A DNA stretch of 64,000 bases from VAZQ01 sp963758945 (lineage in GTDB: Bacteria; Pseudomonadota; Alphaproteobacteria; Rhizobiales; Xanthobacteraceae). Position 1 is the stretch's first letter. Each line of letters starts with the position of its first letter. Positions 26,770-35,614 of the stretch are shown here, one piece after another. The stretch is taken from the NCBI GenBank assembly GCA_963758945.1, contig CAVWXY010000014.1, forward strand, positions 6,876-70,875, written 5' to 3'. The translations under genes were made by a program, and so were the position numbers. The notes beneath the pieces were generated by a model. The model did no database searches. It worked only from the letters and a program-made list of their open reading frames with translations, and had not been told where the DNA came from.

Positions 26770-27279
26770 TCAGGTCAGATAACCGCCGCCGAAATGGATC
26801 AGCGGCTGGCGACCGCTGCCGATGAGGACATCGACGACGCGGCCGATGACAATGCAGATGCCATGGCGCTCGAGCGTCTCTTCGAGCTCACAGTCCATCG
26901 CGCCGAGCGCGCTTGTGAGCACCGGGGCGCCGGTGGTGAGCGTCTGCCAGGGCGCGGTTTCGAAGCGCGCCGCGCCCTTCAGCGCACCCTTGCCGCCGAA
27001 CAGCTCGGCGATCTCTTTCGCCTCGTCCGGCAGGAAATTGATCGCGAAATGCCGCGCCGCGAGCACGGTCGCGAGCGCCGAGGTGCGCTTGTCGATGGAG
27101 ACCAGCATCAGCGGCGGGTCCGCGCACACGTGCGAGGCGGAGAGGCCGAGGAAGCCGGCGGGCCCATCCTCCGAGCGCGCGGTCACGACCGTGCTGCCGA
27201 TCGCGCGCTGGCCGAGCGCTCGCCAGAAGGTCTTGGCGTCGATTGCCTTCGCGGTCGATGCGGTGGTCGGTGGTTGCAT
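26770..27279 (-). CDS. Flavin reductase family protein
   Basis: A 169-residue FMN-binding split-barrel flavin reductase, like the small reductase of two-component monooxygenases. Motifs: AIGSTVVTARSEDGPAGFLG (about 27-46), SASHVCADPPLMLVSIDK, and HFAINFLPDE. The ATG at 27279 begins the family region; the upstream open frame is not homologous. Its oxygenase partner is not obvious nearby. Confidence 0.82.
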   Translation of the reverse strand: MQPPTTASTAKAIDAKTFWRALGQRAIGSTVVTARSEDGPAGFLGLSASHVCADPPLMLVSIDKRTSALATVLAARHFAINFLPDEAKEIAELFGGKGALKGAARFETAPWQTLTTGAPVLTSALGAMDCELEETLERHGICIVIGRVVDVLIGSGRQPLIHFGGGYLT

Positions 27280-27428
27280 GCTACTGCCCGCTCGGTACGG
27301 TCGGCGACGGCCGCCGGAATTCGCTCGGTCCGGCCCGGCGCCGGGAGGCGAGCACTTTGGCCTGCTGCGCACATGAAGTCCACCTTGCCCGGCTCGGTCG
27401 CGCTGCTGCCCGGGCAAGGCTTCGAACC

Positions 27429-28526
27429 TCAAACTCGAAAACGCTCGATCAGCTCGTGCTCCGGATCGGCGCCGAGACCGGGACGCTCCGGCACGTCGAT
27501 CGCGCCGTCGACCACCGGCACGGTCTTGGCATAGGCGGTGAAGCCGACGTCGGCGAACAGGCGCTCGAGCGGGGCCGGGCGCTCCTTGGCGGCGAGCGCG
27601 TGCAACGTCGCGAGATAGCCCGGCCCGAAGAAGAACGCATGCGGCACGCAGGTGACGCCGGCCGCCTCCGCCTCGGTCGCGACCCGCCACAGATTGGTCA
27701 AGCCGCCGATCTTGACCACGCTCGGCTGCACGAAGTCGGTGGCGCCCGCGGCCACCATCTTGCGGAAATCGAGCACGCCGCTCGCGTTCTCGCCCATCGC
27801 CAGCGGCACGCCGGTCGCGCGTCTGAGCGCGGCGAGCGCGGCGAAGTCCTCCGGCGGCCAGATCGGCTCCTCGACCCAGAACGGCTGCGACGGCGCCATG
27901 GCCGCCACCGCCGCCGTCGCCTGGTCCGCCGTCCAGCCGCAATTGGTATCGACCATGATCGGGATATCCGGTCCGACCACCTCGCGCGCTGCGGCGACGC
28001 TGTCGCCCGTGCGCTCGTGCAGCTTGATGTGACGATAGCCGCGCTCGAGCGCGCGCGCCACGTTGCGGCGCACGTGCTCGAGCGCTCCGCCGTATTGCAG
28101 CAGCGAGGCGTAGGCCTCGACGCGCTTGCGCCGCGCGCCGCCGAGCAGCGCCGACACCGGCACGCCTTCGAGCTTGCCGCGAATATCCCACAGCGCGATG
28201 TCGAGTGCGCTGATTGCGTGCACCACCGGACCGGAGCGGCCGAGTCCGTGCAGCAGGCGCTCAAGCCGCGCGCTCAGGTCCGGGTCGGCCGCGTCCTGTC
28301 CGACGGCGGCATACTTGATCCAGCTGTCGTACACCGCGGGGATCGTCGGCGAGCTGCTGCCGAAGGCCTCCCCCCAGCCGACGACGCCGCCCTCGGTGCC
28401 GACCCGCACCAGCAGCATGTCCACGTGGGTGCGCGGCCTGCCGGCGAATTGCGGCGGCGGCGCCCAGGTGTCGAGCGGGATGCGCAGCGCAATGGTGTCG
28501 ATGGTCGCGATCGTCGCGGCGGGCAT
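27429..28526 (-). CDS. Mandelate racemase/muconate lactonizing enzyme family protein
   Basis: A 365-residue enolase-superfamily enzyme. The capping domain covers about 1-125. The barrel has HIKLHE near 165 (K-x-H in place of K-x-K), metal ligands in DTNCGW (Asp), VEEPIWP (Glu) and GEN (Glu), then QPSVVKIGG and HAFFFGPG with a likely catalytic His. These enzymes dehydrate, racemise or cycloisomerise acids, and the K-x-H/His pairing is more like acid-sugar dehydratases. It precedes a c-type cytochrome by 19 bp in the direction of the opposite end, and shares the strand with the PQQ-type dehydrogenase. Confidence 0.87.
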   Translation of the reverse strand: MPAATIATIDTIALRIPLDTWAPPPQFAGRPRTHVDMLLVRVGTEGGVVGWGEAFGSSSPTIPAVYDSWIKYAAVGQDAADPDLSARLERLLHGLGRSGPVVHAISALDIALWDIRGKLEGVPVSALLGGARRKRVEAYASLLQYGGALEHVRRNVARALERGYRHIKLHERTGDSVAAAREVVGPDIPIMVDTNCGWTADQATAAVAAMAPSQPFWVEEPIWPPEDFAALAALRRATGVPLAMGENASGVLDFRKMVAAGATDFVQPSVVKIGGLTNLWRVATEAEAAGVTCVPHAFFFGPGYLATLHALAAKERPAPLERLFADVGFTAYAKTVPVVDGAIDVPERPGLGADPEHELIERFRV

Positions 28527-28545
28527 GTCGGGTCCTCGGCTCGTC

Positions 28546-28950
28546 TCACTTCGGCGGCGTCGCGGAAATCTCGATCGCCCCGTAATACGCCGCGAGATCC
28601 GCGATATCCTGATCGCTGAGATTTTGCACCACGATCGTCATCATCTCGTTCTTGCGCGCGCCGCTGCGGTAGTCCTCCAGCGATTTGACGAGATACCGCT
28701 CCGGCTGGCCGGCGAGATGCGGGGCCTCCGGCAGCTTGGAAAGCCCGTCCAATCCGTGGCAGGTCTGGCATTGAATGGCCTTGCGGCGGCCGGCGGCCGC
28801 GTCGCCGGCGTCGGCCGGAGCGCTCGCAACCGGCAGTGCGAGGGCGAGCGCAATCATCAGCCCGGCACGGCGGTGGCGCCGCGTGGCCGCGATTCCGGCG
28901 GCTACATGGAGCCGCGCCCACGACCGGCGCGGCGCGAAGCTTTTGCTCAC
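28546..28950 (-). CDS. Class I c-type cytochrome
   Basis: A 134-residue exported cytochrome c. The leader has RRHRR followed by a hydrophobic stretch and cleavage near ASAPADA (about residue 45). Heme binding is by CQTCH near 61, with Met from KNEMMTIVV as the likely axial ligand. The GTG start overlaps the stop of the PQQ-type dehydrogenase gene (GTGA), so the cytochrome is very likely its electron acceptor. Confidence 0.86.
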   Translation of the reverse strand: MSKSFAPRRSWARLHVAAGIAATRRHRRAGLMIALALALPVASAPADAGDAAAGRRKAIQCQTCHGLDGLSKLPEAPHLAGQPERYLVKSLEDYRSGARKNEMMTIVVQNLSDQDIADLAAYYGAIEISATPPK

Positions 28951-30212
28951 TGGCCCTCGTACCAGATGCGGTAGACGGCGCCGGCCAGATCGTCGGAGAC
29001 CACGATCGATCCGTCCGGGAGCTGGGCGACGTCGACCGGACGGCCGAGATATTCGCCGTTCTCGGTGAGCCAGCCGTCGGCGAACACTTCGGTCTTGTCG
29101 GCCGTGCCGTCCTCCTTGAGGCTCGTGAACATGACGCGCGCGCCGACCGGCGTGGTGCGGTTCCACGAGCCGTGCTGGGCCGAGAAGATTCCGCCGCGAT
29201 ATTTCTGCGGGAACATCCGACCGCCATAGAATGTCATGCCGAGATCGGCGGCGTGCGCGTCCATTTCGACCTGTGGGAAGGTGACTCCGGGGGGCGGCGT
29301 CTGATCCTTGTATTCGTTGGTGCGGGTCTTCCCGCCGCCGAAATACGGAAAGCCGAAATTCATGCCCGGCTTGTCGGCGCGATTGAGCTCGCCGGCTGGC
29401 TGGTTGTCGCCCATGCCGTCGACCTGGTTGTCGGTGAACCAGAGCGAGCGGTCGCGCGGGTTGAAATCCATGCCCACGGAGTTGCGCACGCCCAAGGCAA
29501 ACACCTCCCGGTCCTTGCCGTCGCGGCCCATGCGGACGATGCCGCCGATGCCGTTGCGCTTGTAGAGGTCCATCTTCTGCGGCGCGAACACGTTGAACGG
29601 CTGCCCTAGCGTGACGTAGAGCTTGTCGTCCGGCCCGATGCGGCACACGCGCGCGGTGTGGTTGTAGGATTCCTCGGTCGGCGGAATGAGCTCGCCCTGT
29701 TTCACGACGACGAAGGCGGCGACGTCGGGGCCCTCGTAGAAGAACTCCGCGGCGGGGAACACCAGGACGCGGTTCTGCTCGACGATGAAGAGAAAGCCGT
29801 CCTTGGAGAAGCACACGCCGTTGGGGACGGCGAAGCTGATCGACGGCGCGAACTCCTTGACCTCGTCACCCACGCGGTCCTTGTCGCGGTCGGTGACCGC
29901 CCACACCTTGTTCTTGCGCGTGCCGACGAACATCACGACGCCCTGCGGCCCGACCGCCATATGGCGGGCGTCCGGCACGATGGCGTAGAGGCCGATCTTG
30001 AACCCGGGTGGCAGCTTGATCCGCGCGAGGTTCTTCTTGATCGCTTCCGCCTTGGCTCCGGTCTGCGGAACCTGCGGGATGTCCATCGGCGTGCCGGTAG
30101 TCTTGAACTCCGACAGCTTTTCGAGATTGCCGGCGGTCGGTTGTTGCGCGTGGCCCAGAGAGGACCACACGAGCGCGAGCGCCGAGGCGGCGCACAACAG
30201 TGCCTTGGTCAT
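28947..30212 (-). CDS. PQQ-dependent sugar (sorbosone-like) dehydrogenase, exported
   Basis: A 421-residue periplasmic beta-propeller of the glucose/sorbosone dehydrogenase family. The signal peptide ends near LGHAQQ (about 22). Family blocks include PPGFKIGLYAIVPDARHMA, VGTRKNKVWAVTD, DGFLFIVEQNRVLVF, and MDFNPRDRSLWFTDN (the last is the usual ASGxRNPxGLA-equivalent region). AGGGAGAGGAAG precedes the ATG at 30212. It should oxidise a sugar or aldose and pass electrons to the coupled cytochrome. PQQ synthesis genes are not in the window. Confidence 0.86.
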   Translation of the reverse strand: MTKALLCAASALALVWSSLGHAQQPTAGNLEKLSEFKTTGTPMDIPQVPQTGAKAEAIKKNLARIKLPPGFKIGLYAIVPDARHMAVGPQGVVMFVGTRKNKVWAVTDRDKDRVGDEVKEFAPSISFAVPNGVCFSKDGFLFIVEQNRVLVFPAAEFFYEGPDVAAFVVVKQGELIPPTEESYNHTARVCRIGPDDKLYVTLGQPFNVFAPQKMDLYKRNGIGGIVRMGRDGKDREVFALGVRNSVGMDFNPRDRSLWFTDNQVDGMGDNQPAGELNRADKPGMNFGFPYFGGGKTRTNEYKDQTPPPGVTFPQVEMDAHAADLGMTFYGGRMFPQKYRGGIFSAQHGSWNRTTPVGARVMFTSLKEDGTADKTEVFADGWLTENGEYLGRPVDVAQLPDGSIVVSDDLAGAVYRIWYEGQ

Positions 30213-30428
30213 CTTCCTCTCCCTATCCTTGTTCATTATCGTTGAAGGGCAATGATCATCCCGGCGGTTTCTTCGCGCAAGCCTGTTCGGCCGCGCCTTC
30301 GCGGATGCATGGCTGGCACGCGGCCGAGAGCAGAAGTCCGGGGCTATGGTCAATAACAGCCGGGCGCAGCCGGTCCGTGGCGCCGGGCCTCCGTTCGCGC
30401 GAGCCCGGGGCCGCGGGCCCGGGCGCCG

Positions 30429-30780
30429 TCACCGCAGCTCGCGTACCAGCCGAAATCCGTTGGCGACATAGCGGAGTTCGGAGTCGTACCTGAAGCGTGA
30501 CGCCGAGCGCAGATACCGCGATTGACCGTCGAACGCGCCGCCGCGCAACACTCGCAGCCGGCATTCCCGGGTGACTGGCGCCACGCCGTCGCGTGGCGAG
30601 CCGCGATAATTGCCGTTCCAGCAATCCACCCATTCGGCGACGTTGCCGGCGGTGTCGTAGAGACCGAACGGATTTGGCTCATACGAATCCGCGGGCGAGG
30701 TCTGCTGAAACGTGCCGCTGCTGCATTCGCGGCAGGTGGCCTGCCCGGAGCCTATGTCGCAGCCCCACCAGAATGCGGTC
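30429..30780 (-). pseudogene. Remnant of a formylglycine-generating enzyme (SUMF1/EgtB-like) gene
   Basis: Reading the minus strand, one frame gives FWWG, then NPFGLYDTAGNVAEWVDCWN (quoted in part), LRVLRGGAFD and RYVANGFRLVREL, which is the C-terminal part of the FGE-sulfatase fold. The N-terminal two-thirds is missing: upstream of about 30780 homology stops, no start codon is found, and an in-frame TGA lies near 30862. The usual Trp-Asn-Gly-rich core and terminal GFRL remain, so this is a 5'-truncated relic. About 215 bp of gene-free DNA separates it from the sugar dehydrogenase start. Confidence 0.72.
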
Positions 30781-31012
30781 CGAGCCGCATGCTTAGTCCC
30801 GCGCTTGTTGTTATCGTGTCGCTCGTCGTCTCCAACCGCGGCGAGATTTCCGCCAATGCCGGCTTCTCACGCCGAGCATGAAGGGGGCAATTTGCCGCAG
30901 GAACAATGGAGCGCAGATAAAGCTTGCTTCATGCCGGCGGTACGGCCTGATGCGGTCGAACCGTGCGGCGGGAGCGGCAAGAAACAGGCGGGGAGCAGCG
31001 GGAACTATCGCG

Positions 31013-32245
31013 ATGCCCGTGCTCGAAGGGGTCTTGGCGGCACGCTGCAGGCGCGCCGGCGTGATCGCGTGTGTGATGCTCGCAGGCATCGGTGCCGGCA
31101 GCAGCGCAGTGGCGCAGGCGCGCGGTCCCGGCGAACTTACCCCGTCGCCGCCCGGCGCGGAGGTGTATTTCATCGGTCTCAAGGACGGGGCGACCGTTCC
31201 CGCGAAGCTGAAGCTCTATTTCGGCCTGCGCAACATGGGGGTCGCACCCGCCGGCTCGGACCGCCCGAACTCGGGGCATCATCATCTGTTGATCGACACC
31301 GAGCTGCCGCCGCTCAACCAGCCCATTCCCAACGACTTCAATCACTTGCATTTCGGTGCCGGCCAGACCGAGGCGGAGATTACGCTCAAGCCGGGCCCGC
31401 ACAGCTTGCAACTGCTGTTGGGCGACAAGGATCATTTTCCGCACTCGCCGCCCGTGATGTCGCCTCGCATCCGGGTCAATGTCGCGGAAGGAGCTTCGCC
31501 GGCGCTGACCGGCGGGCCGACGCCGTCGGCGCCCGGAGCCGAGGTCTATTTCGAGGATGTGAAGGACGGCGCGGTGATTCCCCCGAAGGTGACCATCCAT
31601 TTCGGCCTGAAGAACATGGGAGTCGCGCCCGCCGGATCGGATCGGCCGAACTCGGGGCATCATCATCTCTTGATCGACACCGAGCTGCCGCCGCTCGATC
31701 AGCCCATCCCGAACGACTTCAATCATCTCCACTTCGGCGCCGGCCAGACCGAGGCCACGATAGAGCTGAAGCCGGGAGAGCACACGCTTCAATTGCTCCT
31801 CGGTGACAAGGATCACATCCCGCATACCCCGCCGGTCTTGTCGTCGCGCATCAAGGTGCGGGTCGTGGACCCGTCCGTCCGGACGCCGGCGCCGGCCGAC
31901 GCCCGGGTCTATTTCGTCAATCTGCACAACGGGTCGGTGCTTCCGCAAAAGGCAACCATCCGCTTCGGTCTCGTCAATATGGGCGTGGCCCCGGCGGGCA
32001 TCGACAAGCCCAATACCGGTCATCACCATCTCCTGATCGACACGAAACTGCCTCCGCTGGATCAGCCCATCCCGAACGACTTCAATCATCTCCACTTCGG
32101 AGCGGGGCAGACCGAAGCCACGATCACCCTTCCCCTGGGCAGACACACGCTTCAGCTACTGCTTGGCGATGCGAACCATGTGCCGCACAATCCTCCCGTC
32201 ATGTCGAAGCCGATCACCGTGATGGTGACCCGAACCGGCCGCTAG
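31013..32245 (+). CDS. Exported protein with three DUF4399 domains
   Basis: A 410-residue secreted or periplasmic protein. The start at 31013 gives a signal peptide ending near SAVAQA (about 36). Three near-identical DUF4399 domains of about 115 residues follow, each with GAEVYF (or ARVYF), FGLxNMGVAPAG, GHHHLLIDT, IPNDFNHLHFGAGQTE and LQLLLGD. Single-domain members are about 140-150 residues. The His-rich GHHHLL and NHLHF motifs suggest metal binding. The repeats are also alike at DNA level, spaced about 380 bp apart, so the gene probably arose by internal duplication. Confidence 0.8.
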   Translation: MPVLEGVLAARCRRAGVIACVMLAGIGAGSSAVAQARGPGELTPSPPGAEVYFIGLKDGATVPAKLKLYFGLRNMGVAPAGSDRPNSGHHHLLIDTELPPLNQPIPNDFNHLHFGAGQTEAEITLKPGPHSLQLLLGDKDHFPHSPPVMSPRIRVNVAEGASPALTGGPTPSAPGAEVYFEDVKDGAVIPPKVTIHFGLKNMGVAPAGSDRPNSGHHHLLIDTELPPLDQPIPNDFNHLHFGAGQTEATIELKPGEHTLQLLLGDKDHIPHTPPVLSSRIKVRVVDPSVRTPAPADARVYFVNLHNGSVLPQKATIRFGLVNMGVAPAGIDKPNTGHHHLLIDTKLPPLDQPIPNDFNHLHFGAGQTEATITLPLGRHTLQLLLGDANHVPHNPPVMSKPITVMVTRTGR

Positions 32246-32271
32246 GCCTTTCGGCGGACCGGGGAGTCGCC

Positions 32272-33204
32272 CTACCTCACCTGCCGCAGCAGCGGATTGA
32301 GCCCGCTGCGGGTGACTCGTCCGTAGAGCTCGCGGCCGAGCGCCTCCTCGCAGAAGCGTGACGTCTCGATCAGCGCGTCGAGATCGATGCCGGTGCGGAT
32401 GCCGAGCGTCTCGAACAGATTGATCAGGTCTTCGGTGCAGACGTTTCCGGTGTAGCCGCCGCCGTACTTGACCTGCGCGGGATGGCCGCCGACGCCGCCG
32501 AACGAGCAATCGAAATAGCGTGCCCCGGCTTCGTAGGCGGCGAGCGCATTGACGAGCCCGGTCCCGCGCGTGTCGTGGAGGTGCGCGATGAGCGTCGTGC
32601 CTGGCGACTCGCGCCGCAGGCGCCCGATCAAGCCTTTCACGGCCGCCGGCGTGGCCATGCCGGTGGTGTCGCCGAGGGCGATGTGGTCGACGCCGAGTTC
32701 GGCGAAGCGGCGCGCGTCCGCCGCCACCACGTCGGGATCGACGGCGCCTTCGAACGGGCAGCCGAACGCGACCGAGATCGTACCGATCAGCCGGAAGCGG
32801 CCGCGAGCCGCCGCCGCCATCTCGCGCACGTTGTCCCATTGCTCGGTGCGCGACCGCTTGAGGTTGCGCATGGAATGCGCCTCGCTCGCCGATACCAGGA
32901 GGCTGATCTCGGTCACGCCGCAGCCGGAGGCGACATCGGCCAGCGCGCGCTCGACCGCGCGCAGATTGGCGCAGGTCGCCTTGTAGTGCACGCCGTCGCG
33001 CCGCGCGAGCGCCGCGAGCAACGCGCCGGCATCGGCGAATTGCGGCACCACCTTGGGATTGGAATAGGAGGTGGCCTCGATCCGCTTGAAGCCCAGCGCG
33101 GCGAAGCGCTCGATCAGCGCCCGCTTGGTTTGCGTCGGCACGAACTCGGCTTCGTGCTGCAGCCCGTCGCGCGCGAAGCATTCGCAGAGAACGACGTCGC
33201 TCAT
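32272..33204 (-). CDS. HMG-CoA lyase-like enzyme
   Basis: A 310-residue DRE-TIM metallolyase. The metal and substrate motifs are CFARDGLQHE (the DxxQ region, about 10-19), LGDTTGMATP (about 172-181) and AHLHDTRGTGL (about 207-217, His-x-His metal ligands). FGGVGGHPAQVKYGGGYTGN carries the flexible active-site loop; the usual loop Cys is replaced in part by NVCTEDL. It should cleave a 3-hydroxy-3-methylacyl-CoA type substrate. Its ATG overlaps the acyl-CoA ligase stop (ATGA); it is the last gene of the operon. Confidence 0.85.
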   Translation of the reverse strand: MSDVVLCECFARDGLQHEAEFVPTQTKRALIERFAALGFKRIEATSYSNPKVVPQFADAGALLAALARRDGVHYKATCANLRAVERALADVASGCGVTEISLLVSASEAHSMRNLKRSRTEQWDNVREMAAAARGRFRLIGTISVAFGCPFEGAVDPDVVAADARRFAELGVDHIALGDTTGMATPAAVKGLIGRLRRESPGTTLIAHLHDTRGTGLVNALAAYEAGARYFDCSFGGVGGHPAQVKYGGGYTGNVCTEDLINLFETLGIRTGIDLDALIETSRFCEEALGRELYGRVTRSGLNPLLRQVR

Positions 33205-34847
33205 CGCGCCGCTCCTGCGACGAGCGGCCGGGCGTCGAGCTCGAACACGCGGATGGCATGGTCGCGCAGCGCGTTCTTCTGCACCTTGCCGCTCGCCGTC
33301 ATGCCGATGGCGTCGAAGCTCGCGACCACGGCGAGATAGCGCGGCACCCGAAAATTGGCGCAACGCGTCCGCGCGAACGCGATCAGCTCATCCTCGCCCA
33401 CTTCCGCGCCGGCCTTGAGGGTGACGAACGCCGCGCCTACTTCGCCCAGCCGGGCATCCGGCACGCCGACGACCTGTGCCGTCGCCACCGCGGGATGTGC
33501 CAGCAGCACCTCCTCGACCTCCGCCGGTGCGACGTTCTCGCCGCCGACGCGGAATACGTCCTTGCTGCGCCCGACCATGCGCAGGCGGCCGTCGGCGGTG
33601 AGCACGCCAAGGTCGCCGGTGCGCAGCCAGCCGTCGGGCGTGAACGCCTGCGCGGTCGCCGCCGGATTGTTGTAGTAGCCGCGCATGACGTTCCAGCCGC
33701 GCACCTCGATCTCGCCGGTCTCGCCGGCAGCCAGCACCTCTCCGGTCTCGCGCCGGCTGATGCGGACCTCGTCGCCGTCATGCGGCTTGGCCAGCCCGGC
33801 GATGCGCAGCTCGACCGAATCGCGATGATCGCTGAGCACGACATTGGGCGAGGCTTCCGACAGACCATACGCGACGCACACCTCGCGCGCGCCCATCCTT
33901 TCGATGATGTTGCGGATGGTTTCCGGTCCCGCCGCCGCCCAGCCCCCGCGCAGGGAGAGCCGCGCGGAATCGAAGCTTGGGTGCCCCAGCATGAGCTGGA
34001 ACAGCGTGTCGTTGCCGGAGGTCAGCGTGCAGCGCTCCTGCGCCATCATGGCGAGCGCCGCGCCGGCCTCGAACGTCGGCAGCGTGACCAGGCAGGCGCC
34101 GGCGATGAGCGACACCAGGAGCGAGAGCGTGGTGCCGGCGACATGGAAGAACGGTCGGCAGTTGAAGTAGCGGTCGTCCGGCCTGATCCCCATGCGCTCG
34201 CCCACGGCGAAGGCATCGTGCAGCATGTTGTCGTGCGTGAGCATCACCGCCTTCGGATAGGCGGTAGTACCGGAGGTGAACTGGATCAGCAGGAGGTCGT
34301 CGGGCCGCACCTCTGCCGCCAAGCCATCGAGCGCGCTGTCCGGCACGTCGTCGCCGCGCGCCATCACGTCGTCGAAGCGCGTCGCCGCGCGCGGGAGCTC
34401 GCTTCCGAGCACGTTCACGTGCCGCAGCAGCGGCAAGGCGGCGCCGGGAAGCGTCTGGTCGACGGCGGGTTCCGCCGTTCGCAGGAACGAGAGGAAATCG
34501 ACATTCAAGAAGCGATCGACCATGAACAGTGCTTTCACATCGGCCTGCTTCAGGCAGAAGCCGAGCTCCACGGACTTGAAGCGGGTGTTGATCGGCACCG
34601 TCACCGCGCCGATCGTGGCCGCGGCGTAGAACAACGTCACCCAGGTTTCGTCGTTGCCCATGAGAATGCCGACGAAGTCGCCGCGCCGCAGCCCGATCGC
34701 GTGCATCGCCTTGGCCGTGCGGCGCACGGCCGCGTGCAGGTCGCGATACGTCAGCCTTGCGCTCGCTGTCACCAGCGCCTCGGTGTCGCTGCGCGTCGCC
34801 GCGCGCGCGGCCACGACCTCGTAGAGCGTCCGCGCAGTCCAGCCCAT
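33201..34847 (-). CDS. AMP-dependent acyl-CoA ligase
   Basis: A 548-residue ANL-superfamily ligase. The phosphate-binding loop is TSGTTAYPKAV near 200, followed by YGLSEASP near 325, TGDLGVL near 425 and the catalytic Lys in MTASGKVQKNAL near the C-terminus. It activates a carboxylic acid to its CoA thioester via an adenylate. The ATG at 34847 is used; a GTG at 34856 overlapping the upstream stop (GTGA) is an equally plausible coupled start. Confidence 0.9.
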   Translation of the reverse strand: MGWTARTLYEVVAARAATRSDTEALVTASARLTYRDLHAAVRRTAKAMHAIGLRRGDFVGILMGNDETWVTLFYAAATIGAVTVPINTRFKSVELGFCLKQADVKALFMVDRFLNVDFLSFLRTAEPAVDQTLPGAALPLLRHVNVLGSELPRAATRFDDVMARGDDVPDSALDGLAAEVRPDDLLLIQFTSGTTAYPKAVMLTHDNMLHDAFAVGERMGIRPDDRYFNCRPFFHVAGTTLSLLVSLIAGACLVTLPTFEAGAALAMMAQERCTLTSGNDTLFQLMLGHPSFDSARLSLRGGWAAAGPETIRNIIERMGAREVCVAYGLSEASPNVVLSDHRDSVELRIAGLAKPHDGDEVRISRRETGEVLAAGETGEIEVRGWNVMRGYYNNPAATAQAFTPDGWLRTGDLGVLTADGRLRMVGRSKDVFRVGGENVAPAEVEEVLLAHPAVATAQVVGVPDARLGEVGAAFVTLKAGAEVGEDELIAFARTRCANFRVPRYLAVVASFDAIGMTASGKVQKNALRDHAIRVFELDARPLVAGAAR

Positions 34848-34852
34848 CCGTG

Positions 34853-35614
34853 TCACGTCGTGTCCTTGAAGCCCACCATGCGCGTGCGCCAGCTGTCCTG
34901 CCCTTGCGCGGCTTGCGCCAGGTTCTCCTCGACCGCGAGCAGCTCCACCGCAAGCGCGCCGCGCGGGTCGAGCTCGCTGCCCTGGTCGATGCAACGCTTG
35001 GCTTGGCGCAGCCCCGCGGCCGAGGCCTTGCCGATAGTGGCGGCGAGCTCGGCCAACGCCGCATCGAGCTTGCCCGCCTCGACGATGCGCGTCACCAGCC
35101 CGGCGATCCTGGCCTCTTCGGCGGTGAGCTTGCGGCCGGTGAACATCAAGTCCTTGGCCAGCCGCTTGCCCAGCACGCGCGCGAGCCGCTGTGTCGCGCC
35201 GACCGTGCCCCACAGCGCCTCGGGGGTGGAGAACGTCGCCTCCGGCGTCGCCACGATGAAATCGCAGGCCGCGGCGATCTCGCTGCCCGAGCCGATCGCC
35301 GCCCCGTGCACCACCGCGATGCTCGGCATCGGCAGCGCTTCCAGCGCGTGGTAGGCGGCGAAGCCGCGCAGCCGCCGGTTGCGCACCTCGTCGACGCTCA
35401 TGTCCTTGCGTTCCTTGAGGTCGGCGCCGGCGCAGAATACGGGCCCGGCGGCGCGCACCAGCACCAGGCGCGCATCGTCGGCGACCGCGACGGCGGCGGC
35501 CGCAACGAGGTCCTCGCACATGGCGCGGTTGAGCGCGTTGCGGCTGTCCGGCCGGTTGAGCGTGATGGTGGCGACGCCGTCGGCGAGGCCGTAGCGAACG
35601 GTGGTTAGGGTCAT
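34853..35614 (-). CDS. Enoyl-CoA hydratase/isomerase
   Basis: A 253-residue crotonase with GPVFCAGADLKERKD (about 58-72) and VVHGAAIGSGSEIAAACD (about 103-120) forming the oxyanion hole. The second catalytic region TPEALWGTVGATQRLA keeps a Glu. Its ATG overlaps the CoA-transferase stop (ATGA) and its stop overlaps the ligase start region, so it is the centre of a tightly coupled operon. Confidence 0.88.
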   Translation of the reverse strand: MTLTTVRYGLADGVATITLNRPDSRNALNRAMCEDLVAAAAVAVADDARLVLVRAAGPVFCAGADLKERKDMSVDEVRNRRLRGFAAYHALEALPMPSIAVVHGAAIGSGSEIAAACDFIVATPEATFSTPEALWGTVGATQRLARVLGKRLAKDLMFTGRKLTAEEARIAGLVTRIVEAGKLDAALAELAATIGKASAAGLRQAKRCIDQGSELDPRGALAVELLAVEENLAQAAQGQDSWRTRMVGFKDTT

